From: Schistocerca nitens
Taxonomy: Eukaryota > Arthropoda > Insecta > Orthoptera > Acrididae
Reading direction: 5' to 3'
Assembly (NCBI RefSeq): GCF_023898315.1
Contig: NC_064619.1
Location: 299,498,150 to 299,562,149, forward strand
DNA length: 64,000 bases
Numbering within the stretch: position 1 is the stretch's first letter; each line of letters begins with the position of its first letter. Positions 8,131-19,110 of this stretch are shown in pieces. The position numbers and the translations under genes are program-made. Below the pieces are notes generated by a model. That model ran no database searches and was not told the origin of the DNA. It was given only the letters and a program-made list of their open reading frames with translations.

Positions 8131-9604
8131 ATGTCGTTGTTGTTGTTGTCTTCAGTCCTGAGACTGGTTTGATGCAGCTCTCCATGCTACTCTATCCTGT
8201 GCAAGCTTCATCTCCCAGTACCTACTGCAACCTACGTCCTTCTGAATCTGCTTAGTGTATTCATCTCTTGATCTCCCTCTACGATTTTTACCCTCTACCC
8301 TGCCCTCCAATACTAAATTGCTGATTCCTTGATTCCTCAGAACATGTCCTACCACCCGGTCCCTTCTTCTTGTCAAGTTGTGCCACAAACTCCTCTTCTC
8401 CCCAATACTATTCAATAATTCCTGATTAGTTATGTGATCTACCCATCTAATCTTCACCATTCTTCTGTAGCACCACATTTCAAAAGCTTCTATTCTCTTC
8501 TTGTCCAAACTATTTATCGTCCATGTTTCACTTCCATACATAGCCACACTCTACACAAATACTTTCAGAAACGACTTCCTGACACTTAAATCTATACTCG
8601 ATGTTAACAAATTTCTCTTCTTCAGAAACGCTTTCCTTACCGTTGCCAGTCTACATTTTATATCCTCTTTACTTCGACCATCATGAGCTATTTTGATCCC
8701 CAAATAACAAAACTCCTTTACTACTTTAAGTGTTCATTTCCTAATCTAATTCCCTCAGCATCACCCGATTTAATTCGACTACATTCCATTATCCTCGTTT
8801 TGCTTTTGTTGATGTTCATCTTATATCCTCCTTTCAAGACACTGTCCATTCCTTTCAACTGCTCTTCGAAGTCCTTTGCTGTCTCTGACAGAATTAAAAA
8901 GTCATCAGCTAACATCAAAGTTTTTATTTCTTCTCCATGGATTTTAATACCTACTCCGAATTTTTCTTTTCTTTCCTTTGATGCTTGCTCAATATACAGA
9001 TTGAATAACATCGGGGATACGCTACAACCCGGTCTCACTCCCTTCCCAACCTCGCGGTAGCGTTCTCGCTTCCCGGGCACGGGGTCCCGGATTCGATTCC
9101 CGGCGGGGTCAGCGATTTTCTCTGCCTCGTGATGACTGGGTGTTGTGTGTTGTCCTTAGGTTAGTTAGGTTTAAGTAGTTCTAAGTTCTAGGGGACTGAT
9201 GACCATAGCTGTTAAGTCCCATAGTGCTCAGAGCCATTTGAACCATTTGAGCCTTCCCAACCACTGCTTCCCTTTCATGCCCCTCGACTCTTATAACTGC
9301 AATCTGGTTTCTGTGCATATTGTAAATAGCCTTTCGCTCCCTGTATTTTACCCCTGGCACCTACAGAATTTGAAATAGAGTATTCCAGTCAACATTGCCA
9401 AAAGCTTTCTCCAAGTCTACAAATGCTAGAAACGTAGGTTTACCTTTTCTTAATCTAGCTTCTAAGGTAAGTCGTAGGGTCAGTATTGCCTCACGTGTTC
9501 CAACATTTCTACGTAATCCAAACTGATCTTCCCCGAGGTCGGCTTCTAGCAGTTTTTCCATTCGTCTGTAAAGAATTCGCGTTAATATTTTGCAGCCGTT
9601 GACT
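8131..9604 (-). pseudogene. RTE-like LINE, 5'-truncated, antisense
   Basis: Minus-strand segments in order: LTRILYRRMEKLLEADLGED and FVDLEKAFGNVDW (RT catalytic box, first Asp of the fold present), 9361-9600; VRPGCSVSPMLFNLYIEQA and LADDFLILSE (the YADD-type box), 8850-9050; and the C-terminal GSETWTINSLDKKRIEAFEM to DRVAWRAASNQS region, 8152-8550. It ends in a GTTGTTGTTGTT, i.e. (CAA)n, tail at about 8131-8150. Split at 9052-9251 by a SINE. It is inserted in the Tc1-like element. Confidence 0.85.
9052..9251 (+). mobile_element. SINE, Gly-like head subfamily
   Basis: Flanked by an 11-bp target-site duplication CCTTCCCAACC (9041-9051 and 9252-9262). The head differs from the Leu-type copies (GGATTCGATTCCCGGCGGGG), but the tail is the same (TTAGGTTAGTTAGGTTTAAG through GAGCCATTTGAACCA). 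Confidence 0.92.
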
Positions 9605-10235
9605 TATTATGAAGCGTAAACGCGAAGGAACAACCGGAGCTAAACACGACCAGGCACGCCTCATGTACTGACCGTTAAGGACTGTAGAGAATTAGAATTG
9701 TGAATAGTGGATATACAAAATCGCATGAAATCAGCGTGAGTTCTACAGTGCTTCCAGCAGTCCAATTTGCACAATGACTGTGCGTAGCGAGTTGAGAAGA
9801 ATGAGATGCAACTGTGAAGCAGCTTATCACAAGCAACTCTTTTCTGTAGTCAGTGTTAAACGACGCTTGAGATGGTGTAAAACCGCGACGCCACTAGACG
9901 GCGGATGACTGGAAACGGGTGATTTTGCGCTGATGAGTCACGCTATACTTGCTCCAATTAAATGGAAGTGTTTGGGTTTGCTTAATGCCTGGAGAACGTT
10001 ACCTGCCGTCATGTGTAATACCAACAGTGAAGTACGGAGGAGGTGATGTTACGTTATGAGGGTGTTTTCGTAGATAGTGTGCGCTCCCCTTATTGCGCTA
10101 ACAAAATCGCTAAATGCCGAAGGATATGAGCACAATTCAGAGCGTTCTGCACAACGTACAGTAGAGGAACTGTATTATAGGCGATGATGGTTTGTTTCAG
10201 AATGACAAAACACCGTCTCAAAGCATCATCTGTGA

Positions 10236-10425
10236 GACTGGTGGAATTAGAGCTGTGAGGACGGGTCGTGAGTCGTGCCTGGGTAGCTTAGTTGGCAGAG
10301 CACTTGCCCGAGAAAGGCAAAGGTTCCGAGTTCGAGTCTCTGTCCGGCACACAGTTTTCATCTGCCAGGAAGTTTCCTCTCAGTTCACGATCCGCTGCGG
10401 AGTGAAAATCTCATTCTGATAGATA
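10236..10425 (+). mobile_element. SINE, third type (head GGGTAGCTTAG..GTTCGAGTCTC)
   Basis: Contains A box TAGCTTAGTTGG and B box GAGTTCGAGTC of a tRNA-like promoter, then CACACAGTTTTCATCTGCC and the GAGTGAAAATCTCATTCTG 3' end. Inserted into the Tc1-like transposase gene; target duplication not resolved. Confidence 0.8.
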
Positions 10426-10690
10426 ATAGTTTGGAGACAATAACACTTCTGAAATGAACTAGCCTGCCCAGAGTCCCTACCTGAACCTAGAGGAACACGT
10501 ATGGAGATGACCCCAACGTCCCTAACTTCTCTGGTTTCGGCTGCTGAGGAAGAATGGGCTGTCATTCCACGGCATACATTCAGACACATTATTCAAAGTG
10601 TCCCCAGTTGAGTTCAGGCCGTCATACAGACGAAGGGTAGACACATTCCATATTTATGTACACTAATATGTATCCCGGTATTTTTGATCA

Positions 10691-11995
10691 GTGAGGCTCT
10701 TAGTTTGCAAGTTTGGTTTTTCTTTGTTCTACCCTCCACTTTGTTTCCATTGCACGAAAAAATGAGTTTTGTTTCATCTGGGTTCCAGAGGTGCAGCTGT
10801 GCCTCTCGGTTCCTACATTTGAGAAAAAAAAACAATTATACAAATACCTCATTTACTTTTTCATCTAAAAAAATACAACACTGCAGTAACTGATCAACCG
10901 ATTACTTTTAACTTATTTATTAAATTCTTTCTGTAGTGACTTTAATAATTCAATTTATAGCGTTAGCATCTAATACGTGACGCAATATTATGAAAAAGTC
11001 AAATTTTCTTTCACAAATCCGTTTCCTTTAGTGAAGTACGTTTTTTATGTCCTCAAATTTAAGGTGATATTATGATATAATCGAAGCACGTCTGTTCTCG
11101 TTTTTTTACAAATAATTTGTTGTAGTCATCCATGAGCTTGATGCCTCTTTCTGCCGGATCATTTTTTGCCTTCACTTAATTCAGATTGACTAAATCTTCA
11201 TTTTGATGCCGCTACTAAGGAACAGTATCAAGAAACTCGTCACCCAAGTCCAGGTTGGCAAAAGTGTGTCTTTTTTCCGTAACTTGTCGATCCCATTATT
11301 GGTGTTTTATAGGATTTCATTGGCTGCTACCCAAAGCTTTCTCACGTTTTCGTCTGACAATTCCGCCTTGTGATTCACTGCTCTTGGCCATTTTCATTAA
11401 TGATTCAGAGGTAAAATTAGGATAAAAAATCCGAAGGCAGCAGATTATGATATTTCAGTTATGTAAAGCCATCCGCGAGAAATCATAATGGACACCCTGA
11501 ATTTTACAAAGCTTCGAAAGACTGCAGAATCTGTATACGATGCCTCGGCTGCAGAAATGGTATGCCGACATTAGCGACATCTGGTGAACTTACAACACAA
11601 ACATCTTGTGGCTACTATACGGCAGCTTTTTTTTAAACAGTAGTGCTACTGACAACATGACTCGTGCATGTGATGTTATTTATATGTATTTGACGATGCT
11701 GGTGCTGATTCCGCATTTAACATTTGACGATGTCACTATGGCACCAGTACATTAGGACTTTGTTTTTATCAAACAAGTATGCCTTTTCATATTTAAAGCG
11801 CACAAATGTAAATTTTGTCAGTACTACTTTTCACTATGGTTCATGTATTATTTTTAAGCTGTAGACAATATGCGAGTGTATTTACGTTTTTACCATTTTT
11901 GCTGCAGATCTGATGATGGTCATTAAAAACCAAAACCGGTAATCTGTTAACAAAAAGTTTGTGACAATAGACGTAAATTAAAGGAAACTTATTTC
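10691..11995. other. No gene seen
   Basis: AT-rich sequence without convincing coding or repeat structure. At 11900-11960 the phrase CTGATGATGGTCATTAAAAA with CCAAAACCGG resembles the 3' motif of some dispersed arthropod repeats, but I cannot name it. Confidence 0.4.
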
Positions 11996-11999
11996 CATT

Positions 12000-12340
12000 T
12001 ATATACCATGTTTACAATATCTCTTTTTCAGAATCACTTTTCTTGCTGTTGGTAGTCGGCGTTTTGTCTCTTCACTATTTCGGTCATATACAGTTAGTTT
12101 CCTACCCAAATAAGAAAATTCCTGTACTACTTCTAGTGTCTCATTTCTTAATATAATTCCCTCAGCATCACGTGACAATTTAATGCATTTCATTACTGCT
12201 GCTTTACTTTTTTGACGTTCATCTTATCTCTTTTCAAGACGCCGTCCTCTCCGCTCAACTTTGCTCGAAGCCTTGAGGCCTCAGACAGAATTACGATCTA
12301 ATCCTTAGGCCTCAACCATTTTCTCTCTCTTCTCTCTGAA
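12000..12340 (-). pseudogene. RTE-like LINE relic, C-terminal RT part
   Basis: Minus strand gives DAEGIILRNETLEVVQEFSY and then LGRKL, matching the GDAEGIRLGNETLKVVNEFC segment of the copy at 49448. Upstream codons (12200-12330) carry decayed MNVxKxK. Heavily mutated. Confidence 0.7.
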
Positions 12341-12381
12341 CTTGAGTCCCCTTTTACCCTCTTATTCCTTGAGAGCTTCAT

Positions 12382-13010
12382 CTTTATCTACATCTGCATC
12401 TACATCGAGAGTTTGCAAGCCATCGTACAGTGCTTGGTGGAGAGTACCCTGTTACCGAGCGAGGTAACTACTCTCTCTTTCCTAAAATTCTCGCAATAAA
12501 CCGAAGTCGACCATTCACCTTCCCTCCCACAGCTCTCATATGCTCGTTCGATTTCCTATCGCTTTGCAACGTTACGACCAATTACTTAAATGCCTTGACT
12601 ATGTCAAGCAGGACACTATGCAATGCTGTATACGAACATTGCAGGTTTGTTCTTCCTTCTCATCGACATTAACTTACATTTTTCCACATTTAGAGCTAGC
12701 TGCCATTCATCACACAAACTAAAAATTTTGCCGGTCTTGTAACTTCCTACAGTCACTCAACTTCTACGTCTTACTGTACACCACAGCATCCTGGGTTCTA
12801 TTACTTAGAAGTCTTCGAGCCACTCACATATCTGTGAATTTATTCCATGCGCTCGAACCTTCGTTAACAGCCTGCAATGGAACACCGTGTCAAACGCTTT
12901 CCGTAAATCTAGAAATACGGAATCTGACTGTTGCCCTTCGTCCATGAATCGTAGTACGGACTGAGTAACAACGGGGATAAACTAGAACGTTGTCTCACTA
13001 CATTATCGAC
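12382..13010 (-). pseudogene. CR1-like LINE relic, antisense
   Basis: Begins with an ATCTACATCTGCATCTACAT tail (reverse of the (TAGATG)n tail). Further in, the minus strand at 12880-12930 gives SVFLDLRKAFDTV, the first RT catalytic box. Many stops. It differs clearly from the intact copy, so it is another CR1-like family or an old copy. Confidence 0.6.
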
Positions 13011-14120
13011 CATTACATCCCCGTCATATCCTTAGCAAGGAATAGTGTGCGGAAAGTATAGTGTGGGGTAAGATGTCCCTAGGAATGTGAACACTATGGC
13101 TGAGGATGTTAGGCATAACACGCAAAGGTCAGGGCAATATAGCAAAAGGAAGATGGCAGAATAAAACAAGCTAACAGATTGATAACATTAAGAAAAGATT
13201 TTCGGTGTTGCTGGGCCGAATTTGAAGCTTCCGATGTATCTCACGTTTTCTCCTATGGATGCCGCTCGAATCGAGGGACAATTTTAGACACCTGAATAGA
13301 GAGAGAGTAAGGAGGTTCGAGTTCCGAGTACTGTTGTGTCGATATCCTGAGGGACTCGGAGCTTGTTCGATATAAGCAAGCCAAGGAGGGAAATCTCTGT
13401 AGCAGGGTAGAATTCGCTTCCGTTTACGAAGACCTCAGACAACGTCCATCACCATGACAGATCGCTTCTGCCAAATATGATGTCAACACGCACGAAATTG
13501 TCCGCCTCCGTAGCTGACGAGAGGACCATACGAACTCCCCCCGCCCCCCTTCACCCCCCTCCCATCTTTTTGATCCATGTTGACAGAAAGTGTAGGGCAC
13601 GACTTAGTACCTCAACATATGTAAACAGGAAGACGCAACTCTCAACCGTTTCCGATAAAATCGTGTTTGAAAGTTTTAGGCGTGCCAGTGTACTTTGTAC
13701 GAACGCTTGTATTCAAGAACTGCTCAGCCGAACGAGTAAGCTGATAGTTTCATAAGCGCGCGGTCTCTCGGGCGTCAATTGAAAAACAAATGTGGTTTAC
13801 GTTCAGAAACGAGTCTTGCTCATCATAAAATTTCATGGTGTTCCCCACATATCTGTTGTTGTCAGAACAAAGTGAGAATGAAGAAAGGGAAGTAACTGTA
13901 GTGAGATTCGATCCAAAGACATCGCGCTTACGGAACTAAGCTCTCACTCGATTTCGGACTTCTTGAATACTAGTGACTAAATAAAAGTAGACAAGCACGC
14001 CTAAAATTTTCGAGGTTTATTTTCAGGAAAATGGTTGAAGAGTTGCGGCCTCCTGTTTATGCATGTTGAAGTCCTAGTCGTCTCCTTCACGCCCTGTGAA
14101 TATAAATGAAATTGGTGAGA
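13011..14120. other. No gene seen; weak tRNA-like patch
   Basis: No credible exon. At 13895-13955 the minus strand has a B-box-like GGATCGAATCTC preceded by GAGAGCTTAGTTCCGTAAGC, possibly the head of a dead SINE. Confidence 0.3.
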
Positions 14121-14126
14121 GGAAAT

Positions 14127-14940
14127 TGGTATGGTCCCCTATTGAGTGGTCAGCAGTGCTGACTGCCATTCGGGGGACCCTGCATCGATTCCCGGTACTG
14201 CCAGAGATGAAACATCCTGGCAGATTGAAACTGTGTTCCGGATCGAGACTCGAACTCGGCACCTTTGCCTTTCGCGGGCAAGTGCTCTACCATCTGAGCT
14301 ACCCAAACACGACTCACGCCCCGTCCTCACAGCTTTACTTCTGCCAGTACCCCGTCTCCTACCTTCCAAACTTTACAGAAGCTCTCCTGCGAACCTTGCA
14401 GAACTAGCACTCCTGAAAGAAAGGATATTGCGGATACATGGCTTGGCCACAGCCTCGGGGATCTTTCCCGAATGAGATTTTCACTCTGCAGTGGAGTGTG
14501 CGCTGATGTGAAACTTCCTGACAGATTAAAACTGTGTGCCTGACCGAGACTCGAACTCGAGACATTTGCCTTTTGCGGGCAAGTGCTCTACCATCTGAGC
14601 CAAAAGTCTCGAGTTCGATTCTCGGTCCGGCACACAGTTTTAATCTGCCAGGAAGTTTCATATCAACGCACACTCCGCTGCAGAGTGAAAATCTCATTCT
14701 GGAAACTGCCAGAGATGTTTCTTCTGTGGGAGAATTGGTATGCCGTTGCACTAAGCCTGCTGAGGCCAAATGAGTAGCTACTCGACCAACTAGATGTGGC
14801 TGCGAGGTCAACAAACCCGACAACGGCCGGGAGTGTGGCTTGCTGACAACATACTGCAGCATACCCGATTGAATGACGCCGCTGGCAAGGGGCGACATGG
14901 CGGTCGGTGGGACCCCGACTGGTCCGTCTAGGGCCAGAAT
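14127..14940 (+). mobile_element. SINE of a fourth type, interrupted
   Basis: Head at 14127-14209 (GGTCAGCAGTGCTGACTGCC, then CGATTCCCGGTACTGCCAGA). The body resumes at 14705 (CTGAGGCCAAATGAGTAGC, CGACAACGGCCGGGAG). The two parts are separated by a 495-bp insertion bounded by ACTGCCAGAGATG duplicates. The 3' limit is approximate. Confidence 0.65.
14210..14704 (-). mobile_element. Dimeric third-type SINE with inverted 5' part
   Basis: Two minus-strand tRNA-like units joined by a linker (14210-14607), followed directly by a plus-strand piece of the same unit (14608-14704). The whole is flanked by one 13-bp duplication ACTGCCAGAGATG (14197-14209, 14705-14717). A single duplication around both orientations means one insertion event with 5' inversion. 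Confidence 0.82.
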
Positions 14941-15199
14941 GCGGAACTTTACTTAAACACGAAATTTGTCCCGTCGTTAGCAACGCTGTCACCCACTGAC
15001 TAATCACACCAGTCGTTCCTCGAGAAACGCTGCTCGTTGCGAGAACCAGCAGGGCCGAGTTGGGTAAAAAAGACAAGCGAGGTTAAATACGTGGCACCAT
15101 TAGAACAAGGAGCAGGTATTCTGTAAGCGGCCTTACTTAGCGCTACTTAACCCGCTCTGAATGGAAGCACTAACACAGAAATTACGGCCTGCGGTAGCG

Positions 15200-15550
15200 T
15201 GTTTGCTCACTGATTGATGATAAACAGGCGGCGCTGGTGTTTGTGTAACGTGGGCGGCGTAGACGCCGATAGAGGCGAGCGCGGTGCTGTTTGCTCTGCT
15301 CAGCTACCGGCCACCGGCCAGCCTGCTATTGGCTACCGGCTACCGGACAGAAGCCAGCCGCATGCATCTCCCGACATGCACCTCGCCCAGCAGTGTGCCC
15401 CACTTGTTCACCTCCCGTCTACTCGTCTACTGCGGCGGAGCTCGCCGGACAGATATTCATTACATCGACAGCGAGGACCTTGTGTCGCTCACAAACAGAA
15501 CGTTCTTTGCCCTCACTTCCTGCAAGACTTACATGGACGACGATTGACTA
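15200..15550. other. GC-rich island, function unknown
   Basis: About 350 bp of CpG-rich DNA in an AT-rich setting, with CTATTGG (inverted CCAAT) near 15326 and short GCTACCGGC repeats at 15303-15350. Three overlapping plus-strand frames are open, as expected from GC content alone. None resembles a known protein. Confidence 0.4.
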
Positions 15551-15594
15551 ATTTCGTAATTTGTTTATAGTGTAACTGATAATGAATGACGGCA

Positions 15595-15990
15595 AGCATC
15601 GGTCAAACATCAACATCTACACTCCGCAAGCCACCCAACGGTGTGTGGCGGAGGGCACTTTACTGTTCCTGTTCCAGTCGCGTATGGTTCGCGGGAAGAA
15701 CGACTACCGGAAAGCCTCCGTGCCTATCCGCTGCGGATCTTCCTGCATTTCGCTGCAATTTTCTAATGCTGCAACTTCTCTGTATACTACAGCATCATCC
15801 GCGAAAAATCGCATGGAACTTCCGACACTATGTACTAAGTCGTTTATATATATTGTGAAAAGCAATGGTCCCATAACACTCCCCTGTGGCACGCTAGAGG
15901 TTACTTTAACGTCTGTAGACGCGGGCATACTCACAATTGTAGCTGTGATAAACGCTGGAACTAGAGGGCACGATAAAATTGTACTGTAAC
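15595..15990 (-). pseudogene. CR1-like LINE relic, antisense, internally deleted
   Basis: Starts with the reverse of the CR1-like 3' end (ACATCTACACTCCGC, GGTGTGTGGCGGAGGGCAC). The minus strand at 15704-15934 then gives SVPQGSVMGPLLFTIYINDL and RFFADDAVVY, close to the intact copy. The sequence between FADD and the C-terminus is missing. Confidence 0.8.
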
Positions 15991-16153
15991 CAGAACTAAA
16001 ACCTGAGACAATGGGCGTCCGTAAGCCTTTTCACTACACTGGATAAAATTCTAAAACTCCAACTCTTGATATAACTGATTCGCCTAACTTGAAAACGTGT
16101 CATACCTTAAGTACTAAATTTGAGAAATGATATATACAGGATGATTCTAAAGT

Positions 16154-16265
16154 GACTATACGTTTCAGTGATATAGTAAGTCACTATACATTCCAGTTAT
16201 ATAGTAAGTCACTGTACATTTCAGTGATATAGCAAGTTACTGTACATTTCAGTGATATAGTAACG
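16154..16265 (+). repeat. Four tandem 28-bp subterminal repeats
   Basis: Units 16154-16181, 16182-16209, 16210-16237 and 16238-16265, each like CACTATACATTTCAGTGATA + TAGTAAGT. The inner TIR bases (GACTATAC) form the start of unit 1, so the repeat contains part of the TIR. There is no equivalent array at the right end. Confidence 0.85.
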
Positions 16266-16298
16266 GATTATTTGTTTCTTGAAAGTACTACGAAAGAA

Positions 16299-17557
16299 TG
16301 CTAACCAAAGAAGAACGAATCGCTGTTTTTTCTGTTCCTCTTCGTGGAATGACGTATGAACAGGTGCGAACAGACTTTGCCCGTCGGTTCTGAAAAACAG
16401 GTCCCACCAGGCTTGCTATCAAGACCCTAGTCAATGAATTCCAGCGTACTGGTAGTGTTGCAGATGAAGAACGTCCAGGGATGCCGGTCATAACGCCAGA
16501 CACCGTGCAAAGTCTGCAGGATGCGATCGCACGTAGCCCTTTCGCATCTACCAGGAGACTTAGTACGGAGCTTGGTATTGGTGGTGGTGGTTAGTGTTTA
16601 ACGTCCCGTCGACAACGAGGTCATTAGAGACGGAGCACAAGCTCGGGTTAGGGAAGGATTGGGAAGGAAATCGGCCGTGCCCTTTCAAAGGAACCATCCC
16701 GGCATTTGCCTGAAACGATTTAGGAAAATCACGGAAAACCTAAATCAGGATGGCTGGAGACGGGATTGAACCGTCGTCCTCCCGAATGCGAGTCCAGTGT
16801 GCTAACCACTGCGCCACCTCGCTCGGTGCTTGGTATTCCTCAAACCACTGTATGGAGAGCTCTTCGTTACAAGCTGCACAAACGTGCGTACCATATCTAG
16901 GTCGTACGTAAGCTTGAAGCGGAGGACTACGCAGCCAGACTAGCTACGTCTCATGACCTGCTACAAGCTGTGGAAAATTATAATTTGCTGCAAAATGTCT
17001 TGTTCAGTGCTGAAGCTACATTTCCTACCTGTAAACATGTGAATAGACACAACTGCAGGATCTGGGCAGACGAACAACCAAGTGTGCTGCAGGAGTTGCA
17101 ACGAGACACAGAAAAAGTGAACGTGTGGTTAGGGATAACGAGGTCAACAGTGTACGGGCCCTTCTTCTTCGCAGAACATACTGGTACCACATACCTAGAT
17201 ATGTTGGAACAGTTTTTGGAGTCCCAGTTGATATCTGATGGGATTATGGATACTGTTGTTTTTCAACAGGATGGTGCACCACCCCATTTTGCCGTCGTAG
17301 CTCGGGATTATCTGAATCAAGCAAGTCCCGGCAGATGGATTGGACGTGCCTCTCCACGGATGTGGGCACCCCGCTCTCCTGACTTGTCACCCTTAGACTT
17401 TTTTGCATGGGGGTTTATCAAGTCTAAGGTATACCAGGTGAAGATCCGCGGCCCTGAACACTTAACACAGCGGATTCGAGCCGCAGCTGCTGAGATTACA
17501 CCAAATATGCTTGGGCAGGTTTTCCGGTCTACAGTGGAGCGCTGGGGGTGTGCCTAG
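16299..17557 (+). pseudogene. DD41D-type transposase, broken
   Basis: Starts at MLTKEERIAVFSVPLRGMTY, with HTH segments up to 16570 (a TGA stop near 16391), a SINE, then TTVWRALRYKLHKRAY, a stop, and a long open segment to the TAG at 17557. FSAEATF stands where the family has FSDEAxF, so the first catalytic Asp is Ala. The second (FQQDGAPPHF) and third (SPDLSPLDFF) Asp are present with exactly 41 residues between them, the spacing of DD41D families. Two nonsense codons, a lost catalytic residue and the SINE make it dead. Confidence 0.85.
16580..16827 (-). mobile_element. SINE, Glu/Asp-like head type (tail ..AACGTCCCG)
   Basis: Flanked by GCTTGGTATT (16570-16579 and 16828-16837). Minus-strand head CGAGGTGGCGCAGTGGTTAG and B box GGTTCAATCCC, then CCGGGATGGTTCCTTTGAAA. 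Same type as 27525 and the relic at 60495. Confidence 0.9.
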
Positions 17558-18337
17558 ACATGCAAGGTGGTCACATTGAAATGTACTGAAATTATGTCCT
17601 ATTGTAACATAAGTTGCAGTGCCATTACATATTGGTTAATAAAATTTGTTTAAGTACAAAATGTATAGTGACTTTAGAATAACTTATCGTATCTCAAACG
17701 ACAGGTATTTATGCCATTGTTATGTTGTGCGAAAATCATCGCGGCAAAGAAACTGCTGTAGGAGGGAGTGTCAGAGAAAAGACTGGGCACATCACTTATT
17801 TAAGCACGGTTCTATAAAGGTTCGCAATCATTCTGAATGCTGAAAAGCGCCGGAATCTCGGATGCACCAAGAAATCGGCAACGTTTCCCGTTTCTCTTGG
17901 AAAAGTTTTATCTGCAGTTTAGACAATCAGTGCTATAAATTTATGATAATCCCGTAACGCATAGAAAGCTAGTACCCAGATCCTAGGAGATGTAAGCGGT
18001 CCCTTTTCCCGCCCCCCTCCGCTTTCATGATGTCTATGACAGACTGCAACTTTTCGCGAGCAGGTGTTATACCGACTGGGGTATCCACGGTATTGATTTT
18101 CTAGATCAATTGTTCGGTTTATAGATGAATTTTTCCTCGGCGCCAGTTACCCTAGTTGCACCACCACATCTTACAATTCGCAGACAGTGATTTAGAAAAA
18201 CCAAAAAAATCCTAAGGCATGGTGACAGCACAAGAGTCAAACGTCTTAAATAATGAACGACCAGACTAGGTTTTCTCTTTCCTGGTGGACCAAGTAGTCT
18301 GAAGTTTAACATTGGTGGATGGGTGGGGGGTGGAAGT

Positions 18338-18526
18338 TCAAAATGGTTCTGAGCACTATCTGACTTAACATCTGAGGTCATCAGTCCCCTTTTAGAACTA
18401 CTTAAACCTGACTAACCTAAGGACATCACACACATCCATGCCCGAGGCAGGATTCGAACCTGCGACCGTAGCGGTGGCGTGGTTCCAGACTGAAGCGCCT
18501 AGAACCGCTCGGCCACAACGGCCGGC
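18338..18526 (-). mobile_element. SINE, Leu-type head
   Basis: Nearly full length, with head GGCCGAGCGGTTCTAGGCG, B box GGTTCGAATCC and the GACTGATGACCTCAGATGTT tail on the minus strand. G-rich flanks (GGGGGTGG) on both sides may be the target duplication. Confidence 0.88.
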
Positions 18527-18759
18527 AGGGGGTGGGGGTAAACGAGAGTGTTTCTGTAGCGGTGCCTATTTGGGGATTTCTAGCAACAATGATTCGTATA
18601 ATACGAGCTATAGTCTTTCCAGTTGTGATGTACAGATGCGAAACCTGAACCATAAAGACTGCTGAATGGTGCACATAGACGCTTCTGAATTGTGTTGTGC
18701 GAGGAAAGTTCTTACAGTTAAATGGACCGCAAAGAGAACGAATTAGTCATTATTACAGT

Positions 18760-19110
18760 AAATAAACCGAGGTTGCTCCTTGGAAGGTCTGAAACAAAAA
18801 CTGACCTACTTTGGACACATAACGAGAAGACATGATTCGCTGAAAAAGATGTTAATGCTGCGGAAGATCGGAGGCACAAGAATGAGATAAGAGTTCTGGC
18901 ACCGCAGAAGTAATGGATGTCAACATCGAAAGTCCGCGGGAGAATGTGGAGGCCATGACAAGCCCCGGTTCCAGAAGATAATTTTAATTTAAAAGGACGA
19001 TTCAACTTTGTGGCCTAAAATCCAGCAGATAATCATAGGTCGAAAATGCACTGTTGTGGAAGATGTGGAAAAGGCAGCTAATCAGCGAGCACGGAAGGAT
19101 GTTCGGTAAG
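18760..19110 (+). pseudogene. RTE-like LINE relic, C-terminus
   Basis: Plus strand gives LTYFGHITRRHDSLKKMLML and RKIGGTR, the LxYFGHxxRR..LGKIGG block near the end of RTE/BovB-type RT proteins, then decayed sequence with stops. Confidence 0.65.

Larger units (their letters stand above)
7788..10690 (+). mobile_element. Second Tc1-like element, split by three insertions
   Basis: The left end CACTATCTGATCAAAG(G) with TTTCCGGACA is mirrored at the right by about 10669-10690 (CCCGGTATTTTTGATCAGTG). Pieces 7788-8057, 9605-10235 and 10426-10690 are collinear parts of one transposase gene. Conserved DNA in order: an HTH region, TGGAAACGGGTGATTTTGCG, a TACCTGCCGTCATGTGTAAT region, and GCCTGCCCAGAGTCCC (the third catalytic region). 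Many stops and indels. Without insertions it would be about 1.2-1.3 kb. Confidence 0.8.
16144..17680 (+). mobile_element. Tc1/mariner-superfamily element, DD41D type
   Basis: Terminal inverted repeats ATTCTAAAGTGACTATAC (16144-16161) and its inverted partner (17663-17680, one mismatch). A transposase relic lies inside, with a SINE at 16580-16827. Without the SINE the element is about 1.28 kb. Confidence 0.8.

Noticed and set aside
15214..15570. 118-codon ORF as a host exon
   Set aside because: Three overlapping frames are open on the same strand; no similarity and no splice support.
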